Source: Clostridia bacterium (lineage in GTDB: Bacteria > Bacillota > Clostridia > Oscillospirales > CAG-272). From it: a stretch of DNA of 33,105 nt. A program made the position numbers and the translations under genes. Under the pieces are notes generated by a model. That model was not told the origin of the DNA. It made no database searches and was given only the letters and a program-made list of their open reading frames with translations. Positions within the stretch are counted from its first letter, which is position 1; every line of letters begins with the position of its first letter. This document shows, piece after piece, positions 1-7,048 of the stretch. The stretch spans positions 1-33,105 of the forward strand of contig JAFVYY010000135.1 of NCBI GenBank assembly GCA_017508405.1. Direction: 5' to 3'.

Positions 1-918
1 ACGGAGTTTATAGTAAGAAAGCACGACGGAGACAGCGATTCCGCTCCCTTGAAAGCGTATCTTAACGGAATGGGCGACAGTATCGTTCTTGTTGACGACG
101 GTGAAATAATCAAGGTTCACGTTCATACAAACGATCCTCACACAGTTCTCGGAGAGGCTCTTAAGTACGGTATTTACGAAACTGTAAAGGTAGAGAATAT
201 GCGTACTCAGCATACGAATAAGCTTGTAGAACCAGAAACACCTAAGAAAGAGCTGAAGAAATACGGCTTCGTTTCCGTAGCTAACGGAGAGGGTATTAAT
301 GCAATGTTTACCGAGCTTGGAGTTGACGTTATCGTTTCCGGCGGACAGACAATGAATCCGTCAACAGAGGATCTTTTCAAGGCTTGCGAGCAGGTTGATG
401 CGGAAAACGTGTTTATATTCCCCAATAACAAAAATATTATAATGACTGCAAATCAGGTAGCGGAGCTCACGGATAAGAGGGTAATTGTGATTCCCACAAA
501 GACAATTCCTCAGGGCTTTACCGCTATGCTTGGCTTTGACCCCGAGGCAGAGGTTGAAGAAAATAAAGAGGCTATGACTGAAATTATAGCGGGTGTTGAT
601 ACAATGCAGATTACATATGCTGCAAGAAACTCCAACTTTGACGATATGGACATAAAGGAGGGGGATTATCTCGCTCTTTACAAGGATAAGCTTCTTTGCT
701 CCGATAAGGACCTTACCGTTTTATATGAGGCTCTTGCAGAAAAGGTAAAGGAAAGCGGTAAAAGCTTTATAAGCATATATTACGGAGAGGGAGTAACCGA
801 GGAGGAGGCTCAGAACGTCGCTGACATATTTGAGTCTAAATTAGCAGGCACAGACGCTGAGATAACAGTATATAACGGTGCTCAGCCCGTATACTACTAT
901 ATAATCTCCGCGGAATAA
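1..918 (+). CDS. Fatty-acid kinase FakA / YloV-type protein, C-terminal part (5' truncated by window edge)
   Basis: The reading frame is open from base 1 and ends with TAA at 916-918, giving about 305 residues; the N-terminal DAK2/DhaL kinase domain lies outside the window. The visible part begins TEFIVRKHDGD and continues with the KVHVHTNDP stretch characteristic of YloV/FakA proteins. It then passes into the C-terminal domain containing IVSGGQTMNPSTEDL and VFIFPNNKNIIMTANQ, which is the family hallmark. In Firmicutes, FakA phosphorylates fatty acids bound to FakB and so feeds exogenous fatty acids into phospholipid synthesis; it is cytosolic. The first internal ATG (position 70) is not a plausible start because homology extends upstream of it. 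Family assignment is confident; fatty-acid kinase activity is inferred from the family, since the catalytic half is not visible. Confidence 0.9.
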   Translation, partial: TEFIVRKHDGDSDSAPLKAYLNGMGDSIVLVDDGEIIKVHVHTNDPHTVLGEALKYGIYETVKVENMRTQHTNKLVEPETPKKELKKYGFVSVANGEGINAMFTELGVDVIVSGGQTMNPSTEDLFKACEQVDAENVFIFPNNKNIIMTANQVAELTDKRVIVIPTKTIPQGFTAMLGFDPEAEVEENKEAMTEIIAGVDTMQITYAARNSNFDDMDIKEGDYLALYKDKLLCSDKDLTVLYEALAEKVKESGKSFISIYYGEGVTEEEAQNVADIFESKLAGTDAEITVYNGAQPVYYYIISAE

Positions 919-983
919 AAGTTTAGCCAAAAAAGACTCAATTTAATGGTGTTGTACACTGCTGAAGGATAGTTTTAAAAAAT

Positions 984-1017
984 ACGGCACACCTCTTTTG
1001 AGGTATGCCGTGTTTTT
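984..1017 (+). terminator. Intrinsic terminator after the fakA-like gene
   Basis: A 12-bp stem (984-995 with 1000-1011, one C-A mismatch) with loop TTTT is followed by a T run at 1012-1017. On the minus strand the mismatch becomes a G-U pair and T-rich sequence also follows, so it may also stop transcription coming from the Nudix gene on the opposite strand. Confidence 0.8.
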
Positions 1018-1129
1018 TATTTGTAGACACAAATACAGTGCTTGTCAGGAAAAATGATAAGACATAGATGAACAAAAAAGGCTCCATTATGTAAAGAAAG
1101 GCTTTTAGAAATCATCATCCAATTATCTG

Positions 1130-1594
1130 TCACAAACAATATAGTGAATATGGTGCATTTTTCGTACTACCTTGATAATCCGTATATGTTAACCCACTAT
1201 CTTTTGAAATCGCACTTAGAATTAATTTTTTTGTAAGTTCCGGAACGTCATCTCTTGATAATGCTTCATCAATTCCTATCCATAAAACTTCACTGTTTTC
1301 ATCGTTGTCAGAGCTTGCTTCGCCTGAAACATATTCAGCTCGAAAAGCAATATACCAATCGTGCATATTAAATCTGATACCAATAATATTTAGCGGTTTG
1401 ATTCTTATTTGAGTTTCCTCTAAATACTCTCTCACTAAAGCGTCTTGGGGTGTTTCTCCAATATTTACATATCCCCCCGGAATGATTAACATATCTTTTC
1501 CGCTGCCGTATGTATGACGTGCAAGTAACACCTTGTTGTCCTTAATAACAACTCCGGTGACACTTTGTCCCCAGTTTGTGCTTTCATTTCCCAT
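1130..1594 (-). CDS. Nudix hydrolase
   Basis: The 154-residue protein has a Nudix box at about residues 41-63: G-x5-E, then seven residues, then REYLEE. The usual EExGU ending reads EETQI, so the conserved glycine is replaced by glutamine. Nudix enzymes cleave nucleoside diphosphates linked to another group; the substrate cannot be told from sequence. An ATG lies five codons upstream (1609) but has no ribosome binding site, whereas GGAG sits 9 bases before the ATG at 1594, so I chose the latter. The gene follows the cysteine-rich protein gene by about 20 bases and is probably cotranscribed with it. It has no private terminator other than the bidirectional hairpin at 984-1011. Confidence 0.85.
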   Translation of the reverse strand: MGNESTNWGQSVTGVVIKDNKVLLARHTYGSGKDMLIIPGGYVNIGETPQDALVREYLEETQIRIKPLNIIGIRFNMHDWYIAFRAEYVSGEASSDNDENSEVLWIGIDEALSRDDVPELTKKLILSAISKDSGLTYTDYQGSTKNAPYSLYCL

Positions 1595-1614
1595 AGCTAA
1601 AGTCTCCATCTAAG

Positions 1615-2049
1615 TTATTTTAGCTTTTCGTCAAGGTTTACTATGTCTTGCCATTTAGCGACCAGACCTTGACCTCTTAAGGTTTTCCATTCCATAGATA
1701 TTGCGTCGTGGCAGATTTTTCCTTGTCCCGTTCTTTCGTGATGGCAGAAAGCGCATTCAAGCGGAAGAATTTTTGTGTTGTGCAATTCACATAATCCATT
1801 CTTTAAAAAATTGCAATAATTTTTTGAAGCTTCATTCGTAGCAATATATCCTTCGCAACCGTAAAATGCGGGAGAGAGAACCGCATAACGAAAATCCGGA
1901 GAAATTTCCATCATCATTCTGTCAGCATATCCTAAGGTTATGGCTAATTCTGCCTGGTCTACGGTCCACCAACCGGGGCGTTTACAATAACTTTGGCAGA
2001 TAGAGCAGGTGCATCCATTTGATGGAGGAAACATAGCTTTTAAGTTCAT
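1615..2049 (-). CDS. Cysteine-rich YkgJ-like (zinc/iron-chelating) protein
   Basis: A 144-residue soluble protein with ten cysteines. The N-terminus has a C13-x-C15-x2-C18-x3-C22 cluster followed by KRPGWWT, then C65, C79, C87, C99-x2-C102 and C113. This pattern resembles the YkgJ family of putative zinc or iron-sulphur binding proteins, whose biochemical role is not established. The start has a GAGGTGG ribosome binding site. It lies 79 bases downstream of the XRE regulator gene and just upstream of the Nudix gene. A perfect palindrome (2101-2115) in the gap suggests separate regulation. Metal binding is inferred from cysteine spacing; I do not assign an enzymatic function. Confidence 0.65.
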   Translation of the reverse strand: MNLKAMFPPSNGCTCSICQSYCKRPGWWTVDQAELAITLGYADRMMMEISPDFRYAVLSPAFYGCEGYIATNEASKNYCNFLKNGLCELHNTKILPLECAFCHHERTGQGKICHDAISMEWKTLRGQGLVAKWQDIVNLDEKLK

Positions 2050-2100
2050 TATTCCACCTCACTTCAAATCAATTTTAACATTTGACAGTATGGAATAACA

Positions 2101-2115
2101 TATCGTGGCACGATA
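2101..2115. promoter_or_regulatory. Perfect palindrome, candidate operator for the cysteine-rich/Nudix gene pair
   Basis: TATCGTG-G-CACGATA: two 7-bp arms around one base. The one-base centre makes an RNA hairpin unlikely, so a dimeric DNA-binding protein site is the better reading. It lies 52-66 bases upstream of the ATG at 2049. A candidate extended -10 on the minus strand (TG-T-TAAAAT) lies downstream of it. The XRE protein encoded immediately upstream is the obvious candidate binder, but this is inference. Confidence 0.5.
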
Positions 2116-2128
2116 GGATTGATTAACC

Positions 2129-3214
2129 TTAGCGTGATAAATTTGATAGAATGTTTAAAAACTCATTGTAATTACGTAATAAATCAAAATATGGTGATTG
2201 CAACCAATCGTTCTTCATAATTTCGGAAAGAGAACGTGTATCTGCGCTTGCGTATTCACTGCGGTTTTTAGAAAATTTTCCAAGTAGTGTAGAATAAAAA
2301 TTCTTTTCCTTTGGTCTTTTATCGTAATCCAGAGCAAACTGTACTGCTTTTTTTAAATGAATTATAGCTTTATCTACATTGTTTTCTTTTGCATAAAGTT
2401 TTGCGGCTTCTATATGCGAAAGCGCTTTGTCCCAAGTGTAATTTGGAAACTCACCATCGTATATCAATTCGTCAAGTTGCTCCCTCTTTTCTAATATTAT
2501 CAAGGCAGTTTTGTCGGGAATTGAGCAATTTATTGCCAAGTCCCACATAGCTTTACTCAAAAGATTATAGCTTTTCCTTATTAAATCCTGTGCGGCGTAT
2601 ATTTTTTCTTTATCGTCGAGTGATGACAATATACGCATTTCTCTGCAAAGTAATACGGAAGGAAGCTCCTCGTATAATTTTCTCCCTTCTTTTTTTCTAC
2701 CCATTTTACAATGATGAAAAGCAAGACGGGATTTTGTTTGCAATACAATATCTATGTTGTCGCTTTCCCTTATTATCCTGTTAGCCAATAATAAAATTTC
2801 CTCGTCATATTCCCGAGATTCGTCGATTGAAAGAGAACTGTTATGACAGTATATAAATAAAGAATATAAAAGACAGACAGCAATATCTAAGTTTGCAGGA
2901 TATTCGGTTATTCCTGACTTAGCGAGCTTTATAGATTCATTTATTTTGCCATTACTTATTAAATTTTTATGTTCGGTAAGTATCTTTTCTATTTTATGCT
3001 TGTCCGATATATTGTGTATGCACATAAGCTCATCTACGGTGACTCCGAAATACGAGGCAATTATTGGTATTAGCTCAATGTCGGGATAACAAAATTCGTT
3101 TTCCCATCTTGAAACAGATTGACATGAAACACCAAGAATTTCGGAGAGTTGTTCTTGGGTAACTCCTTTTGACTTTCGAAGATTTTTAATGCTTTTACCT
3201 ATATTAAGCTTCAT
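2129..3214 (-). CDS. XRE-family transcriptional regulator with C-terminal TPR-like helical domain
   Basis: 361 residues. Residues about 4-63 form a Cro/C1-type helix-turn-helix, with GVTQEQLSEILGVSCQSVSRWE as the two helices and YFGVTVDELM closing the domain. The remaining roughly 290 residues are helix-rich and look like tetratricopeptide-type repeats, for example the segment AAKLYAKENNVDKAIIHLKKA. Such HTH plus TPR architecture is common in Firmicutes regulators that sense a peptide or protein ligand, but no ligand can be named here. GGAG precedes the ATG. A strong promoter (3241-3269) and an inverted repeat next to its -35 box suggest autoregulation. Confidence 0.85.
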   Translation of the reverse strand: MKLNIGKSIKNLRKSKGVTQEQLSEILGVSCQSVSRWENEFCYPDIELIPIIASYFGVTVDELMCIHNISDKHKIEKILTEHKNLISNGKINESIKLAKSGITEYPANLDIAVCLLYSLFIYCHNSSLSIDESREYDEEILLLANRIIRESDNIDIVLQTKSRLAFHHCKMGRKKEGRKLYEELPSVLLCREMRILSSLDDKEKIYAAQDLIRKSYNLLSKAMWDLAINCSIPDKTALIILEKREQLDELIYDGEFPNYTWDKALSHIEAAKLYAKENNVDKAIIHLKKAVQFALDYDKRPKEKNFYSTLLGKFSKNRSEYASADTRSLSEIMKNDWLQSPYFDLLRNYNEFLNILSNLSR

Positions 3215-3240
3215 AGAATTCTCCTTTTAGCGTTTTTTAA

Positions 3241-3269
3241 ATTATAACACCTTTTTGTACATATATCAA
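3241..3269 (-). promoter_or_regulatory. Promoter of the XRE regulator gene
   Basis: On the minus strand TTGATA (3264-3269), a 17-bp spacer and TATAAT (3241-3246) form a near-consensus sigma-A promoter about 27 bases upstream of the start codon at 3214. Confidence 0.8.
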
Positions 3270-3270
3270 T

Positions 3271-3285
3271 ATCACTATATGTGAT
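3271..3285. promoter_or_regulatory. Inverted repeat adjoining the -35 box of the XRE gene
   Basis: ATCAC-TATAT-GTGAT lies directly upstream of the -35 hexamer at 3264-3269. The position fits a regulator site, possibly for the XRE protein itself. The half-site only loosely resembles the palindrome at 2101-2115 (TATC shared). Confidence 0.4.
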
Positions 3286-3316
3286 TAGTTTCACCTTTGT
3301 AGTGAATTTATAACGC

Positions 3317-3346
3317 AAAAACAGACGGGTTTTTCCCGTCTGTTTT
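3317..3346 (-). terminator. Terminator of the dnaX-recR-exonuclease unit
   Basis: A perfect 12-bp stem (3318-3329 with 3335-3346), 5-base loop and a run of T on the minus strand, eight bases after the exonuclease stop codon. It separates this transcription unit from the XRE gene downstream. Confidence 0.9.
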
Positions 3347-3353
3347 AAGCTTT

Positions 3354-4469
3354 TTAAGCCTTTGCTCTTATTTTACGTTTTTTCTTAAGGGGAGAGAGTG
3401 TGCTTTTATCCAAAACACTTATTTCGTCCTCGGTAACGCCAAGCATAGTTAAAAGCTCGTTAAAGCTGATTACCGTAACCTCTTTTCCTTCCTCTTCCAA
3501 AAGTCTGTTGACCTTATTTTTTCTATAACATTCATAGCTTTCGCCTTTGCCGTTTTTAAGCTCTGATTCCACAAATATATCGCAGGTCTGCACCCTTGTT
3601 GTGTACAAAGCACCCTGCTTTGCAAGTAATGATACGATATTCATCATTTCATTAAAATGATAATCCTCATAAAGATTACTTATACAGAATCGTTTTTTTC
3701 TTATAGGTGTGTCAGCCTTGAAATCGGAGAATACCCTTGCCACATATCTTGAAAATTCGTAATGGTTTTCTCTTGATGCGCATATCCAGTTTTTTCTTTT
3801 ACTTCCGGTAAGCTTTTCCATTCTTGAAAGCTTTTGCGCCTTTAAAAGCTCCTTATACCTTGTATATTCGGTATCTATAGCACCATCCCTGCACCAGCAC
3901 TTGCCGTTAGGATATTTTTCAATAATCTCAGTAACTGAAAGACCGGTCGTCATACATATGCCCTTGAGCACCTTCATTGTAAGATAAGCGTCATCGTCGC
4001 TTTTATGTACGTCCTGCGTTTCCTCTGAATTGTATTCCTCAGCGGCGTGAAGCAGGGAAGGAGTGTTGGTAAGTGAATGCATATCCGTAAAGATTCTTTG
4101 TACGTCTACAAAATCGTAATCAAATATCTCTTTTTTGTATCTTTCACATTCGCTTTTGATATATCCCGCATCTGACATTACGGAGAAACCGAATATCAAT
4201 GAGTCGGGATCTGTAAGAAGCTCCCTTATCTTTCTGTAAAAATGAGGGAATCTTGGCGCTGATTTAAATTCCTCCTCATCATAGGCAAGAACTATTCCCG
4301 GACGGTTACCTCTGCCTGTAAGATGGAATTTCGAATGGGGATCTATTATAACATCCTCTTTTTTCAGAATGTTGAAGCTTTCATCGGTTACGACGTAGCC
4401 GAATGAGCAAATTTTACCTCTGCCCTGGAAACAGTTAGCGCACTCTATATCAAAAAAAGTGTATTTCAT
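3354..4469 (-). CDS. DEDDh 3'-5' exonuclease (DnaQ-like) with C-terminal BRCT-like domain
   Basis: 371 residues. The N-terminal half is a DnaQ-type exonuclease: FDIECA supplies the acidic pair D7 and E9, GFSVMSD supplies D100, and HKSDDD supplies H155 and D160, so all DEDDh residues seem present. About residues 270-355 look like a BRCT-type fold (KRFCISNLYEDYHF at its start, VTVISFNELLTML at its end), and the protein ends in a basic tail. DnaQ-like exonucleases serve in proofreading, repair or RNA processing. The gene starts 17 bases after recR, in the same unit as dnaX, so a role in DNA repair or recombination is a fair inference. The BRCT-like call is by eye. Confidence 0.75.
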   Translation of the reverse strand: MKYTFFDIECANCFQGRGKICSFGYVVTDESFNILKKEDVIIDPHSKFHLTGRGNRPGIVLAYDEEEFKSAPRFPHFYRKIRELLTDPDSLIFGFSVMSDAGYIKSECERYKKEIFDYDFVDVQRIFTDMHSLTNTPSLLHAAEEYNSEETQDVHKSDDDAYLTMKVLKGICMTTGLSVTEIIEKYPNGKCWCRDGAIDTEYTRYKELLKAQKLSRMEKLTGSKRKNWICASRENHYEFSRYVARVFSDFKADTPIRKKRFCISNLYEDYHFNEMMNIVSLLAKQGALYTTRVQTCDIFVESELKNGKGESYECYRKNKVNRLLEEEGKEVTVISFNELLTMLGVTEDEISVLDKSTLSPLKKKRKIRAKA

Positions 4470-4486
4470 ATCTGTTCCTGTAATAT

Positions 4487-5086
4487 TTAAATTTCGCGTC
4501 TGCCCTGTATCGCTCTGTAAAGGGTAACCGCATCTGCGTATTCAAGGTCTGCGCCAACGGGTAAGCCGTTTGCAATTCTTGTAACCTTAATGTCAAAGGG
4601 CTTAAGCAGTCTTGAAACGTACATAGCCGTTGCCTCACCCTCGACAGTGGGGTTTGTTGCAACAATAACCTCTTGAATATCCTCGTTATTTATCCTTTCA
4701 AGAAGCTCCTTTATTTTAAGCTTTTCGGGGCCTATACCCTTCATAGGTGAGATAACACCGTTCAATACGTGGTAAACGCCGTTATATTCCTTTACCTTTT
4801 CGAGAGCCATAACGCTTTGCGCATCCTCAACAACGCAAATAACGGAATGATCTCTTGTATCGGATGCGCAAATAGAGCACAGCTCGGATACGGAAATGCT
4901 TTGACAACGCTTGCAAAGGCATATCTTGGTTTTAGCATCAAGAATTGCCTGAGCAAAGGAAGCAGCCTCATCCTCGGTCATATTGAGTACCGAAAAAGCC
5001 ATACGGACAGCGCTTTTCTTTCCAACACCGTCAAGAGAACGAAATTTTTCCGACAACTCCTGAAGTGGCTTTAATAACGTATCCAT
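4487..5086 (-). CDS. recR: Recombination mediator protein RecR
   Basis: 199 residues, the usual RecR length. There is a helix-hairpin-helix region near the N-terminus (LDGVGKKSAVRMAF), a C4 zinc motif with C58-x2-C61 and C70-x2-C73, and a Toprim domain beginning ICVVEDAQSVMALE and including VIVATNPTVEGEATAMY. The C-terminus contains TRIANGLPVGADLEYAD, a strongly conserved RecR stretch. RecR works with RecO (and RecF) to load RecA on single-stranded DNA at gaps. Its ATG overlaps the ybaB stop codon in TGATG, indicating translational coupling, as in the dnaX-ybaB-recR cluster of Bacillus. Confidence 0.97.
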   Translation of the reverse strand: MDTLLKPLQELSEKFRSLDGVGKKSAVRMAFSVLNMTEDEAASFAQAILDAKTKICLCKRCQSISVSELCSICASDTRDHSVICVVEDAQSVMALEKVKEYNGVYHVLNGVISPMKGIGPEKLKIKELLERINNEDIQEVIVATNPTVEGEATAMYVSRLLKPFDIKVTRIANGLPVGADLEYADAVTLYRAIQGRREI

Positions 5087-5427
5087 CAGAATAAACCGGG
5101 CATACCGAAGCCGCCCATACCGCCTGTAAGCTTCTGCATTTCGGCATCGGAATCTGCATTTACCTTCTTGATAGCTTCGTTCATGGCAGCAACCATAATA
5201 TCGGAAAGTGTCTCGATATCGTCAGGATCAACTATTTCGGGAGCGATGTCAATTGAAAGAACCTCACGCTTACCGTTGATTTTTACCTTTACAACTCCGC
5301 CGCCTGCGGAAACCTCGTATTCCTTTGCCTCAAGCTCAGCCTGTTTATTCTGCATATCCTCCTGCATTTTCTGAGCCTGTCTTAACATTTCGTTCATGCT
5401 GGGACCCTTTGGAACCATTGCCTTCAT
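5086..5427 (-). CDS. YbaB/EbfC family nucleoid-associated protein
   Basis: 113 residues. The family core is clear: MLRQAQKMQEDMQNKQAELE forms the N-terminal helix, VSAGGGVVKVKINGKREV the beta strands, and DDIETLSDIMVAAMNEAIKK the second helix. A glycine/methionine-rich tail (GGMGGFGMPG) follows, typical of the family. YbaB-type proteins are small dimeric DNA-binding proteins with a still unclear role; the gene sits between dnaX and recR in very many bacteria, as here. Spacing is 24 bases after dnaX, and the stop overlaps recR. GGCGG precedes the start. Confidence 0.95.
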   Translation of the reverse strand: MKAMVPKGPSMNEMLRQAQKMQEDMQNKQAELEAKEYEVSAGGGVVKVKINGKREVLSIDIAPEIVDPDDIETLSDIMVAAMNEAIKKVNADSDAEMQKLTGGMGGFGMPGLF

Positions 5428-5451
5428 AATATATACCGCCTTTCTTAATAA

Positions 5452-7008
5452 TTAAAATTCATCAAGGTCAGATGTCTGAGCCTTCTGTTCTTCAAATGAT
5501 ATTTTTATCTGCTCGGGAGAATCTATATCCGTATCGCAGCATACCATAGCATCAAATAACACTCTTTTGTTTTTAGGTGAATCAAGCATTGTGGCCATAA
5601 GCCTGTGTGCTGATATTACCTTATATACGCCGTTTAACTCATAGCAACGGCAGCTCTTTAAAAAGCTTTCAACAGCGGGATCGTTTTCTCCTGCCTTTGC
5701 TATAATTTCGTTCCAGTTATAAAGCTCAACGGGCTTGACTGCTTCCTTAACAATATCCTTTTTTTCCTCAATTACAGGTTTTATATCCACCGCAGCCTTT
5801 TTAATTTCGTTGCTTATGGGAACAACCGTATGGGGTATCGGTTCTGTCTGGATACCCTTGGATAAAAGCGCAACCTTATTTTCTAATGCTGCAATTCTCG
5901 CAAGAAGCGCATCCGTTGTGGATGAAAGCTTTGAATCACACATCTTCATGAGAGTAAGCTCTGCGCATAGACGCTTATTGGTAGGGTTGCGCATCATATT
6001 GGCGTAAGCCTCGTCAAGAAGACGGGAATGATAAAGAAGAGTAGCCATATCGAACAATGACGTAACCTCGCAAAGGAGCTGATATTCCTGAGGAGCAAGA
6101 TCAAGATAATCGGATATTCCCGATGACTTCTGCACGGTCATATCACGGTAAAATGACGTTAAATCAGAGAAAAATACCAAAATATCCTTTGAGGAAACTA
6201 CGATATCGTTAATAATCTGAAATAGCCTTGCGTAATTCTTATTTGCAATAGCCATTGCAACGTCATACATCTTATCGTATGAGCTTGTACCGAGAATTTC
6301 ATTAACAAGCTCAGCATCGATTCTTCTGTGAGAGCCTGCGCAAAGCTCCATTAAGGATATGGCGTCACGCATACCGCCCTGGGCGGTTTTGGCAATCAAA
6401 GCAGAGCCCTCTTCGCTCAAATCAATACCTTCCTCGGACGCAATATACATAAGTCTTTCGGAAAGATCGGAAATCGAAATTCTTCTGAATTCAAATCTTT
6501 GGCATCTTGAAATAATCGTTGCCGGAATTTTATGAGGCTCCGTCGTCGCAAAAATATAAAGTACGTGTTCGGGCGGCTCCTCAATGGATTTTAAAAGAGC
6601 ATTAAAAGCGCTATCGGAGAGCATATGTGCCTCGTCAATGATATAAACGCGCTTTTTCAACATAGCGGGAGTGTACATTACACTGTCTCGAAGATCTCGA
6701 ATATAATCAACGCCGGTGTTTGTCGCCGCATCCATTTCCACAACGTCGGTAGCGTTGCCCGAATCAATAGCAAGACAGTTTTCACATTCGTTACAGGGAT
6801 TTCCGTCAATGGGATCAAGGCAGTTTACAACCTTGGCAAGTATCTTTGCGCAGGTGGTTTTACCCGTTCCTCTCGAGCCCGCAAACAAGTAAGCGTGGGA
6901 AACGGAGTTATGAAGCGCTTCGTATCTTAAAATAGAAGTAATATGCTCCTGTCCTGAAACGTCGTCAAAAACTGACGGACGGTATTTTCTGTATAAAGCC
7001 TGATGCAT
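5452..7008 (-). CDS. dnaX: DNA polymerase III subunit tau (gamma/tau), DnaX
   Basis: 518 residues from the ATG at 7008, which has AAGGAGG seven bases upstream; an in-frame start 14 codons earlier lacks such a site. DnaX is the clamp-loader ATPase. The N-terminus MHQALYRKYRPSVFDDV is typical. Walker A is GSRGTGKT (about 44-51), the zinc ligands are C63, C72, C75 and C78, Walker B is YIIDEAH and sensor 1 FATTEP. The collar domain ends near residue 370, followed by a Pro/Lys-rich linker and a short tau-specific tail. In the linker, codons 415-417 contain A AAA AAG (5758-5764); a -1 shift there gives Gly-Tyr-Cys-stop, predicting a 420-residue gamma-like form. No promoter fits between the SRP RNA and the gene, so transcription probably comes from the SRP RNA promoter. 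Confidence 0.97.
   Translation of the reverse strand: MHQALYRKYRPSVFDDVSGQEHITSILRYEALHNSVSHAYLFAGSRGTGKTTCAKILAKVVNCLDPIDGNPCNECENCLAIDSGNATDVVEMDAATNTGVDYIRDLRDSVMYTPAMLKKRVYIIDEAHMLSDSAFNALLKSIEEPPEHVLYIFATTEPHKIPATIISRCQRFEFRRISISDLSERLMYIASEEGIDLSEEGSALIAKTAQGGMRDAISLMELCAGSHRRIDAELVNEILGTSSYDKMYDVAMAIANKNYARLFQIINDIVVSSKDILVFFSDLTSFYRDMTVQKSSGISDYLDLAPQEYQLLCEVTSLFDMATLLYHSRLLDEAYANMMRNPTNKRLCAELTLMKMCDSKLSSTTDALLARIAALENKVALLSKGIQTEPIPHTVVPISNEIKKAAVDIKPVIEEKKDIVKEAVKPVELYNWNEIIAKAGENDPAVESFLKSCRCYELNGVYKVISAHRLMATMLDSPKNKRVLFDAMVCCDTDIDSPEQIKISFEEQKAQTSDLDEF
5747..5764 (-). other. Candidate programmed -1 frameshift site in dnaX (A AAA AAG plus early -1 stop)
   Basis: On the minus strand the in-frame codons GAA AAA AAG contain the heptamer A AAA AAG at 5764-5758, the same heptamer in the same phase as the E. 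coli dnaX frameshift site. In the -1 frame the next codons are GGA TAT TGT TAA, the stop lying at 5749-5747. The predicted short product has 420 residues, against 431 for E. coli gamma. I see no strong stimulatory stem-loop just downstream and only weak SD-like sequence upstream. Confidence 0.5.
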
Positions 7009-7033
7009 TTCCGTTCCTCCTTGATAATTTATT

Positions 7034-7040
7034 AAAAAAC
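7034..7040 (-). terminator. U-run after the SRP RNA (leaky terminator?)
   Basis: The basal helix of the SRP RNA (9-bp outer part: 7333-7341 with 7041-7049, one end mismatch) is followed on the minus strand by TTTTTT at 7039-7034. This would act as a terminator or 3' end, yet dnaX depends on readthrough if it has no other promoter. Confidence 0.5.
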
Positions 7041-7048
7041 AAGCTGTC

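Noticed and set aside
1070..1118. Second terminator for the Nudix gene
   Set aside because: The two GGCT-containing stretches are direct, not inverted, so no stem forms.
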